Shown: piece by piece, positions 7,402 through 15,812 of the stretch
Layout: every line of letters starts with the position of its first letter
Position numbering within the stretch: the stretch's first letter is position 1
From: Bacteroidales bacterium
GTDB lineage: Bacteria > Bacteroidota > Bacteroidia > Bacteroidales > Paludibacteraceae
Reading direction: 5' to 3'
DNA length: 64,000 bases
Assembly: GCA_900769555.1 (NCBI GenBank)
Contig: CAAGHA010000105.1
Coordinates: 1 to 64,000 of the forward strand
Made by a program: the position numbers and the translations under genes
The notes under the pieces: model-generated
Seen by the model: only the letters and a program-made list of their open reading frames with translations
The model's database searches: none
Told to the model about the DNA's origin: nothing

Positions 7402-9447
7402 ATGCAAAAAGGAAACATTGGGGTAACAACAGATAACATCTTCCCCATTATAAAAAAATTTCTTTATAGTGATCACGAAATATTCCTTCGTGAATTGGTA
7501 TCAAATGCTGTTGATGCAACACAAAAGTTAAAAACCCTCTCATCCGTAGGAGAATTTAAAGGCGAGTTGGGAGATTTGTTTGTTGAGGTAAAAGTTAACA
7601 AAGAGGCAGGAACACTGACAATTTCAGACCGAGGAATCGGTATGACAGAAGAGGAAATTGACAAATACATCAATCAAATTGCATTTTCCGGAGCAGAAGA
7701 ATTTTTAGAGAAATATAAAAACGATGCCAATGCAATTATTGGTCACTTCGGATTAGGATTCTACTCCTCTTTTATGGTTTCTAAAAAAGTAGAAATAGTT
7801 ACAAAATCTTATAAAGATGGTGCAAAAGCCGTAAAATGGAGTTGCGATGGAAGTCCGGAATACACAATAGAAGAGATTCAAAAATCAGACAGAGGAACAG
7901 ACATTGTTCTCTATATCGATGATGAAAACAAAGACTTCTTAGAAGAGAGTAAAATCAACGAGTTGTTGACCAAATATTGCAAATTCTTAGCAATTCCGAT
8001 TGTTTTCGGAAAGAAAAAAGAGTGGAAAGACGGAAAACAAGTTGATACAGAAGAAAATAATATAATCAACAATACGCAACCGGCTTGGACAAAAAAACCA
8101 AGTGACTTAAAAGAAGAGGATTACATAAACTTCTACAAAGAACTTTATCCTTATAGCGAAGATCCGCTATTCTATATTCACTTAAATGTTGATTTTCCAT
8201 TTAACTTGACAGGTATTCTATATTTCCCTAAAATCAAGAATAACTTCGAAATACAAAAGAACAAAATCCAACTATATTGTAACCAAGTATTTGTTACAGA
8301 CTCAGTAGAAGGAATTGTACCTGAGTATCTGACATTACTTCATGGAGTTATTGACTCTCCGGATATTCCATTGAATGTATCAAGAAGTTACCTACAAAGT
8401 GATTCAAACGTAAAAAAAATCTCCAACCACATTACCAAAAAGGTTGCAGACCGCTTACAAGAGATCTTCAAACAACAAAGAGAGGAGTTTGAAAGCAAAT
8501 GGGACAATCTTAAAATATTCATCGAATATGGGATGTTAACTGATGAGAAATTTGCGGAACGAGCAGAATCTTTTGTATTATTAAAAAATATCGATGGAAA
8601 ATACTTCACATTAGAAGAATACAAAACATTGGTTAGCGAAAACCATAAAGACAAAGACGGGAATATCATCTATCTTTACGCAACCAACAAAGAAGAACAA
8701 CATAGCTACATCGAAGCTGCGAAAGCAAAAGGATACGATGTATTGTTGATGGACGGACAATTGGACTCTCACTTTATCAGTAGATTAGAGCAAAAATCAG
8801 AAGGTAAGATTCGTTACACACGAGTGGATTCAGACGTAATTGAAAAACTAATTCAGAAAGAAGATGCAAAACAAGTTAGTCTGAATGCAGACGAGCAAGA
8901 TGCACTCATAAGTATTTTCAGCGCTCAACTACCGGAAAACGATAAGAACAACTTTATTGTCTCTTTCGAAAGTTTATCATCAGAAAGTCAACCGACATAT
9001 ATCACACAAAACGAGTTCATGCGAAGAATGAAAGAGATGTCTGCTGCACAATCAGGAATGAATTTTTATGGAGAGATGCCGGATAGTTACAACTTTGTTG
9101 TTAACACAGAACACCCACTCATCAAACGCATTTTAGAAGATGAAAAAACACAGTGTAGCCAAGAAGTATCCCCTATTTCAAACAAGATTTCTGAATTAGA
9201 GGCAAAACGAAAAGAGTTGCAAGGAGATAAAAAAGAGAGTGAATTGGATCAAGCAACCAAAGATGAAATCAAAAAAATCGATGGAGAAATTTCAGAATCC
9301 AAAGCACAGAAAAAAGCTGTGTTCAGCAAATATTCATCAGAAAATAAAGAAGTTCGACAATTGGTTGATTTAGCATTGTTGTCAAATAACCTTTTGAAAG
9401 GAGAAGCATTAAGCGCCTTTATCAAAAGAAGCATTGAAATGATGTAA
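7402..9447 (+). CDS. htpG: Molecular chaperone HtpG (Hsp90)
   Basis: A 681-residue ATP-dependent chaperone. The N-terminal GHKL ATPase shows FLRELVSNAVDA (Mg/ATP Asn), SDRGIGMT and GHFGLGFYSSFMVS (lid). The middle and C-terminal domains are full length, with a Lys/Glu-rich stretch near 585-640. It starts MQKGNIGVTTDN, as Bacteroidetes HtpG proteins do. A terminator follows, so it is monocistronic. The upstream ATGACA palindrome suggests stress control shared with groESL. Confidence 0.97.
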   Translation: MQKGNIGVTTDNIFPIIKKFLYSDHEIFLRELVSNAVDATQKLKTLSSVGEFKGELGDLFVEVKVNKEAGTLTISDRGIGMTEEEIDKYINQIAFSGAEEFLEKYKNDANAIIGHFGLGFYSSFMVSKKVEIVTKSYKDGAKAVKWSCDGSPEYTIEEIQKSDRGTDIVLYIDDENKDFLEESKINELLTKYCKFLAIPIVFGKKKEWKDGKQVDTEENNIINNTQPAWTKKPSDLKEEDYINFYKELYPYSEDPLFYIHLNVDFPFNLTGILYFPKIKNNFEIQKNKIQLYCNQVFVTDSVEGIVPEYLTLLHGVIDSPDIPLNVSRSYLQSDSNVKKISNHITKKVADRLQEIFKQQREEFESKWDNLKIFIEYGMLTDEKFAERAESFVLLKNIDGKYFTLEEYKTLVSENHKDKDGNIIYLYATNKEEQHSYIEAAKAKGYDVLLMDGQLDSHFISRLEQKSEGKIRYTRVDSDVIEKLIQKEDAKQVSLNADEQDALISIFSAQLPENDKNNFIVSFESLSSESQPTYITQNEFMRRMKEMSAAQSGMNFYGEMPDSYNFVVNTEHPLIKRILEDEKTQCSQEVSPISNKISELEAKRKELQGDKKESELDQATKDEIKKIDGEISESKAQKKAVFSKYSSENKEVRQLVDLALLSNNLLKGEALSAFIKRSIEMM

Positions 9448-9494
9448 GAATACATTACACAAACTTCTAAAAATCAAGTTATTAACTAACCATC

Positions 9495-9530
9495 AAAAGG
9501 GAAGATAAAAAATTCTTCCCTTTTTGTTTT
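9495..9530 (+). terminator. Terminator after htpG
   Basis: AAAAGGGAAGA pairs with TCTTCCCTTTT around an eight-base loop and runs into TTTTTGTTTT. Confidence 0.85.
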
Positions 9531-9571
9531 AAAAAAAAGATATATCTACTCGTCAATTCATTCAAAATTTG

Positions 9572-9579
9572 TACTTTTG
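9572..9579 (+). promoter_or_regulatory. -7 element of DUF5063 operon
   Basis: TACTTTTG matches TAnnTTTG, 21 bases before ATG 9601. It excludes a possible earlier in-frame start (TTG at 9577), which overlaps it. Confidence 0.6.
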
Positions 9580-9600
9580 CGGAAAATTAACAAAAAGAGA

Positions 9601-10191
9601 ATGACAGAGAAGGAAGAATATCCTCAGCATCCGGTTTATGACAAAAACAGCATTGAGTTTGTCACTGTAGCGGCACAATTTTGTTCATTTGTTGAAAATT
9701 GTCAACAGATGAGCAGAGGGGATTTTTTCGACAAATTACCCAAGCTATTATCACTACTCTATCTTAAAACAGCAGTAGTTCCTACAATGAATGACTCATC
9801 ATATTCTGATTTAACACAATATGTTACAGAAGAGAGTTATGAATATATACAAATGAAAATTAAATCTGTTATTGGTCGGCACGATGAATATTTGGATGTG
9901 TTCGTTGAAGATATGCAATATAGCGACACTCCTATTCTATGCAACATATCTGAAGACATTTCGGACATCTACCAAGATTTGAAAGATATGATTTGCAATT
10001 TCCAAACGGCTGATATAGACATAATGAATGATTCTTTAAAGGATTGCATTGACAATTTTAAATCTTTTTGGGGACAAAAATTATTAAATGCGTTAAGAGC
10101 ATTGCATAATATAAGATACTCAAATGAAGATTTCGAAGACAATCCATATAATAATTACGAAAACAACGAACATGATTTCTTCGCAGAATAA
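9601..10191 (+). CDS. DUF5063 domain protein
   Basis: A 196-residue acidic, mostly helical cytoplasmic protein (MTEKEEYPQHPVYDKNSIEFV...) that I recognise as DUF5063. No catalytic motif is evident. Start ATG 9601 is chosen because the upstream alternative lies in the -7 box. Its 3' end overlaps the next gene (RNase D-like exonuclease) by 20 bases. Overlap and translational coupling suggest a shared function with that nuclease, which is not known. Confidence 0.75.
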   Translation: MTEKEEYPQHPVYDKNSIEFVTVAAQFCSFVENCQQMSRGDFFDKLPKLLSLLYLKTAVVPTMNDSSYSDLTQYVTEESYEYIQMKIKSVIGRHDEYLDVFVEDMQYSDTPILCNISEDISDIYQDLKDMICNFQTADIDIMNDSLKDCIDNFKSFWGQKLLNALRALHNIRYSNEDFEDNPYNNYENNEHDFFAE

Positions 10192-10777
10192 CATATTTAA
10201 AACATCCATCACCAAAGAGGAAATAGCTATGCTTCCTATAGAAGAATTCAGTGGTACGATTGAAGTTATAGAAACCAAGGAAGAAGCAAAGAAAGCTCTT
10301 GACATTCTAAAAACTCAACCTATTTTAGGTTTTGATTCCGAAACGAAACCATCTTTTACAAAAGGGAAAAGTAATAATGTTTGCTTAATTCAATTGAGTA
10401 CTCTATCAACGTGCTATTTGTTCAGAATCAATAAAGATGAAATGCTTCCTGAAATCATTGAAGAGATAATGAAAAACGAGAAGATAACAAAAATCGGACT
10501 ATCGTTGAAAGATGATTTCACAGGAATCAATAAACTTCAAAAATTCAAACCGAACAATTGTATAGATCTTCAAAAGTATGTCAAACAATTTGGTATAACA
10601 GATAATAGTTTATCAAAAATTTATGCCATCATTTTTAATAAAAAAATATCAAAATCACAACGACTAACCAATTGGGAAGCCGAAACATTGACTGAAAAAC
10701 AGAAAAATTATGCTGCACTCGATGCTTGGGCAGCTTTAGTTATATATCAACAATTAGAATCGAAACTAATATTATAG
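10172..10777 (+). CDS. 3'-5' exonuclease, RNase D / DEDDy type
   Basis: A 201-residue DEDDy exonuclease domain. Exo I is GFDSETKPSF (D-x-E), Exo II holds GLSLKDDFTGI, and Exo III is NYAALDAWAAL. No HRDC domain, so it is the short form (exonuclease-domain protein 2 type), not full RNase D. ATG 10172 (MISSQNNIFK) is chosen over an in-frame codon at 10124, whose extra residues are antisense-like and unconserved in character. It overlaps the DUF5063 gene and precedes the PurF-like gene by 20 bases. Confidence 0.88.
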   Translation: MISSQNNIFKTSITKEEIAMLPIEEFSGTIEVIETKEEAKKALDILKTQPILGFDSETKPSFTKGKSNNVCLIQLSTLSTCYLFRINKDEMLPEIIEEIMKNEKITKIGLSLKDDFTGINKLQKFKPNNCIDLQKYVKQFGITDNSLSKIYAIIFNKKISKSQRLTNWEAETLTEKQKNYAALDAWAALVIYQQLESKLIL

Positions 10778-10797
10778 AACAAAAATAATAAATCAAA

Positions 10798-12204
10798 ATG
10801 GGCGGTTTTTTTGGCACAATCAAAAAGAGTAGTTGTTTAATGGATCTTTTCTACGGAATTGATTACAACTCTCACCTAGGCACCAAAAGAGGTGGTATGG
10901 CTATGTACGACAAAGAAATTGGATTTACTAGAAGTATTCACAACCTTGAAAATTCGTATTTCCGTACTAAATTTGAACCAAACTTACCTAAATTCAAAGG
11001 AAATTCCGGTATTGGTGTTATCAGTGATACGGATGCTCAACCTATTATTTTCAATTCTCATTTAGGACGATTTGCCATCGTTACTATTGCTTGTATAAAT
11101 AATATTGACGAACTGAGTCAAGAACTTTTAGACAAAAAGATGCCTTTCTCTGAAATGAGTTCCGGGAAAATTAATCAAACAGAATTAATCGCTCTACTTA
11201 TTTCTGAAGAGGATTCTTTTGTTGCAGGTATAGAGAATGTCCAGAAAAAAATCAATGGTTCATGCTCCATCTTGTTATTAACAGAGAATGAAATTATTGC
11301 AGCGCGAGATAAATTGGGGCGTCTTCCAATGGTTATCGCACAAAAAGAAGAGGGATATGCTGTATCTTGCGAATCTTGCTCTTTTCATAATTTGGAATAT
11401 GAACCATGCTATAATTTAGGTCCCGGCGAAATCGTAAAAGTAACAGCTGATGGATACGAACAACTTCGCGCACCGGGAAAAAAGATGCAAATCTGCTCAT
11501 TCCTTTGGGTTTACTATGGCTACCCGGTCAGCACCTATGAAAATATAAATGCCGATGCTACAAGGCACTGCGCAGGATGCTTAATGGGGAAAAAAGATGA
11601 TTGCAAAGCCGACTATGTTGCTGCAGTTCCTGATTCAGGAATTGGTTTTGCAATCGGATATTCTAACGGAAGTGGAATACCTTACAAAAGAGCTATCATA
11701 AAATACACCCCTACTTGGCCGAGAAGTTTTACCCCGGCATCTCAAGAGATTCGTAAATTGGTGGCTAAAATGAAATTGATTCCAAATAAACAATTATTAA
11801 ATAATAGCAAAGTGATCTTCTGCGATGATTCAATTGTTCGTGGTACTCAATTGTCTGATAATGTCAGCGCATTATTCTCTTACGGAGCAAAAGAGGTACA
11901 CATGAGAATTTCTTGTCCTCCTCTTATTTATCCTTGTAAGTTCTTAAATTTCGCATCTAAAAATAGCGATTTGGACTTAATCACTAGACGAATCATTCAA
12001 AAATTTGAAGGAAGACACGATATTAATTTGGACAAATACAAAACAACAAATTCTCCAGAATATAATCGTTTGGTGGAAGAAATTCGCTCTACATTCAATC
12101 TTAATTCATTGAAGTTTAGCACCATCGAAGATTTAACGGAGGCAATTGGTCTCCCAAAAGATCAAATTTGTACACACTGTTTCGATGGTTCAAGTTATTA
12201 TTGA
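10798..12204 (+). CDS. PurF-family amidophosphoribosyltransferase paralogue lacking the Cys nucleophile
   Basis: A 468-residue protein with the PurF architecture: an Ntn-type glutaminase half followed by a type I phosphoribosyltransferase half. The PRPP loop is VIFCDDSIVRGTQ (about 339-351). Cysteines expected for a 4Fe-4S cluster are kept (QICSFLWVYYGYP, PPLIYPCKF, CTHCFDG). However, the mature N-terminus reads MGGFFG instead of MCGI(F/V)G, so the catalytic Cys is Gly. Glutamine hydrolysis should be lost; it may use ammonia or serve another role. Last gene of the DUF5063-exonuclease operon. Confidence 0.85.
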   Translation: MGGFFGTIKKSSCLMDLFYGIDYNSHLGTKRGGMAMYDKEIGFTRSIHNLENSYFRTKFEPNLPKFKGNSGIGVISDTDAQPIIFNSHLGRFAIVTIACINNIDELSQELLDKKMPFSEMSSGKINQTELIALLISEEDSFVAGIENVQKKINGSCSILLLTENEIIAARDKLGRLPMVIAQKEEGYAVSCESCSFHNLEYEPCYNLGPGEIVKVTADGYEQLRAPGKKMQICSFLWVYYGYPVSTYENINADATRHCAGCLMGKKDDCKADYVAAVPDSGIGFAIGYSNGSGIPYKRAIIKYTPTWPRSFTPASQEIRKLVAKMKLIPNKQLLNNSKVIFCDDSIVRGTQLSDNVSALFSYGAKEVHMRISCPPLIYPCKFLNFASKNSDLDLITRRIIQKFEGRHDINLDKYKTTNSPEYNRLVEEIRSTFNLNSLKFSTIEDLTEAIGLPKDQICTHCFDGSSYY

Positions 12205-12267
12205 TAGACGGACTTAAAGCATATATTTCGTCATCTTTGTTGTTGTTTTTGACCAATATACATTCAT

Positions 12268-12290
12268 CTTTTTTGATAATAGTCCACTAT
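12268..12290. repeat. 23-bp inverted repeat, right copy
   Basis: Exact reverse complement of bases 1-23. It ends TAATAGTCCACTA and lies about 65 bases after the PurF-like stop codon. Confidence 0.75.
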
Positions 12291-12350
12291 TAACTGCAAA
12301 AGAGAGAATAAAAATAGATTCAAAAATACCTCACAGATATACACAGAATA

Positions 12351-12517
12351 AAAGTAAATTCTATAAATCTGGTCGAGATGATTTTGAAGAACATTTGAGT
12401 TTGATTGTTTATATTTGTAAAAGAGCGATGCGAGCATCGTTGCAAATAAATTCAAAAGCATCCGAAATAGAATTGATTACATTTAGAAACAAAAATCGTA
12501 ATTTATAGAAGTTACCT
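12351..12517 (-). repeat. MITE-like repeat, long form, inverted (copy D)
   Basis: 167 bp in the opposite orientation to copy A. It starts AAAGTAAATTCTATAAATCTGG and ends in TAATTTATAGAAGTTACCT; the interior reads GGTCGAGATGATTTTGAAGA. It carries a perfect small hairpin CGATGC-GA-GCATCG (12426-12439). Confidence 0.8.
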
Positions 12518-12533
12518 AAAATTTAAACATCTT

Positions 12534-12572
12534 CTAAAGAGGCTGAGAAAAATTTCTATTTTACTCAACCTC
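12534..12572. terminator. Hairpin, possible terminator
   Basis: AAAGAGGCTGAG pairs with CTCAACCTCTTT with one mismatch. No strong T-run follows, so terminator function for the PurF-like operon is uncertain. It lies between two repeat copies. Confidence 0.4.
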
Positions 12573-12610
12573 TTTGTTGTAAAAAATTGTTTATACATAA
12601 GAAACGATTA

Positions 12611-12685
12611 AAGGGAAGTTCTATAGATTAGGTTGATATGATTCAGGAATTCAAATTTTATTTATCGTAATTTATAAAGTTGCCT
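12611..12685 (-). repeat. MITE-like repeat, short form, inverted (copy E)
   Basis: 75 bp. It begins AAGGGAAGTTCTATAGATTAGG and ends GTAATTTATAAAGTTGCCT. Termini are retained; almost no interior remains. Confidence 0.65.
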
Positions 12686-12726
12686 AAATTTTATTGAATT
12701 AATTATACCGCATTAAAATTAATCAA

Positions 12727-12734
12727 TAACTTTG
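12727..12734 (+). promoter_or_regulatory. Probable -7 element of the GH13 gene
   Basis: TAACTTTG matches TAnnTTTG, 56 bases before the ATG at 12790. No good -33 partner. Confidence 0.5.
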
Positions 12735-12789
12735 TTGAAGAGTCAGTAGACACAATGAATTTTCAACAATTAAACAGATGTAATTAGAA

Positions 12790-14460
12790 ATGGAAAAAAT
12801 ATTAATATATCAAGTGTTACCCAGATTGTACGGAAACCTAAAAAAGAAACAAGTATATAACGGCTCTTTAGAAACTAATGGGTGTGGAAAACTTAATGAC
12901 TTTACAAGCGACAGATTAAAGCAAATAAAAAAGTTAGGTATCACGCATATTTGGTACACCGGTATTATTGAACATGCCACACAAACAGATTATACAAACT
13001 TCGGTATAAAAAAAGACCATCCAGCGATTGTTAAAGGTAAGGCCGGATCTCCTTACGCAATCAAAGATTATTACGATATAGACCCCGATTTGGCTTGTGA
13101 CGTAAAAAAGCGCATGAAAGAGTTTGAATCATTGGTAAGTCGCACTCATAAAGAGGGGTTAAAGGTGATTATTGATTTTGTCCCTAACCATGTTGCAAGA
13201 GAATATCACTCCGATGCAAAACCAAAAAATGTAAAAGATTTAGGAGAAGAAGATGTAAAAGAGGTATTCTTTTTCAATCAAAACAATTTCTATTATTTGG
13301 AGAATCAATCGCTAGAAGGAAGATTTGATATGACGGGGGATGCAGAAGAACCTTACGTTGAAATTCCTTGTAAAGCAACTGGGAATGATTACTTTTCAAA
13401 TAATCCGGGTATTTTTGAATGGTATGAAACAGTCAAATTAAATTATGGTGTGGATTACAGAAACAATCACTACCACGATTTCACTCCTCTTCCCAATACT
13501 TGGCTAAAAATGAGAGATATACTACTCTATTGGTGCAGTAAAAATGTGGATGGGTTTCGTTGTGATATGGCAGAAATGGTTCCGGTGGAATTTTGGTCTT
13601 GGGTGATTCCTATCATCAAAGAAAACTATCCAAATGTGATTTTTATCGCAGAGACGTACAATCCTAATCAATATCGTCAATATATATACGATGGAAAATT
13701 TGACTATTTGTATGACAAGGTTGGATTGTACGATAAACTACGAGAAATAATGAGAAATGAAGGAGCGTGTCATGATATTAGTAATATATGGAAACAACTA
13801 GATGGTATCGAGGCTAATATGCTTAATTTCTTGGAAAATCACGATGAACAAAGAATCGCCTCACCATTCTTTGCAGGTAAGGCAGAAAAAGGTATTCCTG
13901 CAATGATTGTTTCTGCCACTCTAAACACAGGTGCTGTGATGATTTATAACGGACAAGAATTTGGAGAAGAGGCTAAGGGAGAACAAGGTTTCAGTGGGAA
14001 TGATGGTAGAACTACAATTTTCGACTATAGTGCTATACCCTCTGTTCAAAGATGGTTAACAGATGATCTAAAAAAGGGAGAGAAAAATTTACAAGAATTC
14101 TATTCTAAACTACTCAATATTTGTAGAGATGAGAAAGCCATAAAAAAGGGACTTTTTTTTGATTTAGAATATATTAATTTCAATAACCCTCGTTTCAATA
14201 CTCTAAAACAATATGCCTACTTACGTAAAGAGGGTAATGAATTATTATTGATTGTATCTAATTTTGATGATTCTGATGCCTCATTGGAGATTAATATTCC
14301 TCAGCATGCTTTCGATGTATTTGAAATATCAAATAATCAGAAAAGAAAGTTTGTTGATTTACTTTCCGGAAAAACTGGAGAACAAACTCTCTCTTCAGAC
14401 ATTCCGTTTTCGTTAAAAGTTAAAAAGAATAATGGCGTAATTCTAAAATTTATTTTATAA
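12790..14460 (+). CDS. GH13 alpha-amylase family glycosidase, cytoplasmic
   Basis: A 556-residue alpha-glucan-active enzyme. GH13 motifs are in order: DFVPNH (129-134), GFRCDMAE with nucleophile Asp259, FIAETYNP with acid/base Glu288, and ENHDEQR with Asp352. A C-terminal beta domain (about 465-556) follows. No signal peptide, so it acts inside the cell on imported or stored glucan. Substrate specificity cannot be read from motifs. The gene is monocistronic, with no sus-type partners nearby. Confidence 0.9.
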   Translation: MEKILIYQVLPRLYGNLKKKQVYNGSLETNGCGKLNDFTSDRLKQIKKLGITHIWYTGIIEHATQTDYTNFGIKKDHPAIVKGKAGSPYAIKDYYDIDPDLACDVKKRMKEFESLVSRTHKEGLKVIIDFVPNHVAREYHSDAKPKNVKDLGEEDVKEVFFFNQNNFYYLENQSLEGRFDMTGDAEEPYVEIPCKATGNDYFSNNPGIFEWYETVKLNYGVDYRNNHYHDFTPLPNTWLKMRDILLYWCSKNVDGFRCDMAEMVPVEFWSWVIPIIKENYPNVIFIAETYNPNQYRQYIYDGKFDYLYDKVGLYDKLREIMRNEGACHDISNIWKQLDGIEANMLNFLENHDEQRIASPFFAGKAEKGIPAMIVSATLNTGAVMIYNGQEFGEEAKGEQGFSGNDGRTTIFDYSAIPSVQRWLTDDLKKGEKNLQEFYSKLLNICRDEKAIKKGLFFDLEYINFNNPRFNTLKQYAYLRKEGNELLLIVSNFDDSDASLEINIPQHAFDVFEISNNQKRKFVDLLSGKTGEQTLSSDIPFSLKVKKNNGVILKFIL

Positions 14461-14580
14461 TTTTGCATTTAAATATATTTTTTGTAAATTCGTTTTGAGT
14501 GTTGGTTTTTTCAAGTTATTTGAAAAATAAAGACAGCTTGAATAGATTATGGTTTAGTGATATATTGAAATTCATATTGC

Positions 14581-14588
14581 TAAGTTTG
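14581..14588 (+). promoter_or_regulatory. Candidate -7 element upstream of the B12 riboswitch
   Basis: TAAGTTTG matches TAnnTTTG. If used, the leader would include repeat fragment F and then the riboswitch. Confidence 0.4.
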
Positions 14589-14613
14589 TTTTTATTTGGA
14601 TAGTTAAAAATGT

Positions 14614-14687
14614 TTGCATCGCTTTCGCAAATATAAACAAACAAAATAATTGATTATCAAAATCATCTCAACCTAATTTATTAATAA
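14614..14687 (+). repeat. MITE-like repeat, 3' fragment (copy F)
   Basis: GCATCGCTTTCGCAAATATA and TCAAAATCATCTCAACCTAA match the right half of the long form. The terminal inverted repeat is lost, and the riboswitch begins within a few bases. Confidence 0.6.
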
Positions 14688-14689
14688 TC

Positions 14690-14830
14690 GTCTGAATAGG
14701 GAATCTTGTGAAAATCAAGAACAGTACCCGCTGCTGTAAGTTCCTTAGTGTTTTATTAATTGTGCCACTGTGTTTTCATGGGAAGGCTAATAAAACGGAA
14801 CAAGTCAGAATACCTGCCAACAATTCAGTT
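14690..14830 (+). promoter_or_regulatory. Cobalamin (adenosylcobalamin-class) riboswitch
   Basis: Conserved elements appear in order. GTGAAAATCAAGAACAGTAC and CCCGCTGCTGTAAGTTCC correspond to the core around P3-P6. GCCACTG followed by GGGAAGGC is the B12-box region, and AAGTCAGAATACCTGCC closes the core. Outer helix P1 is CTGAAT (14692-14697) with ATTCAG (14823-14828). Downstream, the hairpin AGTTACT-TT-AGTAACT (14894-14909) could be part of the expression platform. It should repress the DUF4465 gene when B12 is plentiful. Confidence 0.92.
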
Positions 14831-14934
14831 TAAACATATTGCTCTCGGGAATAAGAGTATATCATTCTGATGATTAACCTAACATTGTTCTCGAGTTACT
14901 TTAGTAACTTAAATAACAGATTAATATTTAGCGT

Positions 14935-15720
14935 ATGAACAGAAATTATTTAAAATTGTTTTGTTGGGTAATTGCATTATTAATCCCAACTTGTTTTCTT
15001 TCTTGTGAAGAGGATGAACCAAGAGATGTACTAGAACAAAGATTGATTACGTTTGAGGACAACGATTTAGGCTCTATAGGTTATTGGAATGGTTCTGACT
15101 TACTAGGGGAAAAGGTTAAAGAGTATTCCTATGGAACACTAGTTACGAACTATTACGGAGAATACGTATCCGGAGAGATGATTTTCAAAAATTTATACAC
15201 TCAAGAATGGATGTCTTGGAGTGGGTTTGCGGTTTCTTCATTGACGAACAAAGATGTAGCTGGTGCCGACAATATATATAGTGTATACGAAAAAAGTGGA
15301 GCTGATCTTTCTAACAATTTTGTTATCGCATCTGAGGGTGCCGAAATGTATTTTAATGCAAATAAAGAGAAAGAGATGTGTAGCCTACGACTAAATAATT
15401 CAACCTATACATACTTAGCTTTGGCTAATGGTGATGATGGAGGGTTAGGAATATGTAAAAAGTTTGAAAATGGAGACTATTTCTCTGTAACTTTTACAGG
15501 GTATGACATAAATGGGAATATTACAAATGATTGTACTTACTATTTAGCAGATTTCAGAGATGGGAAATCTTATATTTGCTCCGAATGGACAATTATTGAT
15601 ATTAGTTCATTGGGAAAGGTTAACAAAATAATTGTTACATTTGACTCTTCTGATAAGGATGAATATGGTATTAACACCCCAACTTATGTTTGCTTGGATA
15701 ATATATCCTATAAATTTTAA
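14935..15720 (+). CDS. DUF4465 lipoprotein under B12 control
   Basis: A 261-residue surface-type lipoprotein. The signal peptide ends at lipobox CFLSC (Cys24). The mature part matches DUF4465: ITFED, YWNG, MSWSGFAVSSLTN, NSTYTYLALANGD, YYLADFRDG and TPTYVCLDNISY. Some proteins of this kind in Bacteroides sit in B12-uptake loci and are thought to bind cobalamin at the cell surface; I believe they include the BtuH type, but this is from memory. The riboswitch directly upstream supports a B12 scavenging role. Unusually, no BtuB-type receptor is adjacent. Confidence 0.88.
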   Translation: MNRNYLKLFCWVIALLIPTCFLSCEEDEPRDVLEQRLITFEDNDLGSIGYWNGSDLLGEKVKEYSYGTLVTNYYGEYVSGEMIFKNLYTQEWMSWSGFAVSSLTNKDVAGADNIYSVYEKSGADLSNNFVIASEGAEMYFNANKEKEMCSLRLNNSTYTYLALANGDDGGLGICKKFENGDYFSVTFTGYDINGNITNDCTYYLADFRDGKSYICSEWTIIDISSLGKVNKIIVTFDSSDKDEYGINTPTYVCLDNISYKF

Positions 15721-15741
15721 AACAAACCCAATCAAAATAAA

Positions 15742-15802
15742 ATAGGTTAGATTGATTTTGATACACAAATGTATATAAAACACAATCTAACCTATATTTT
15801 TT
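15742..15802. terminator. Bidirectional terminator between DUF4465 gene and nrdG
   Basis: ATAGGTTAGATTG (15742-15754) pairs perfectly with CAATCTAACCTAT (15783-15795), then ATTTTTTT on the plus strand. It serves both convergent genes. Confidence 0.8.
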
Positions 15803-15812
15803 TATAAATTTC

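Noticed and set aside
1..12290. Composite transposon bounded by the 23-bp inverted repeat
   Set aside because: The interior is ordinary housekeeping genes, with no transposase or cargo signature.
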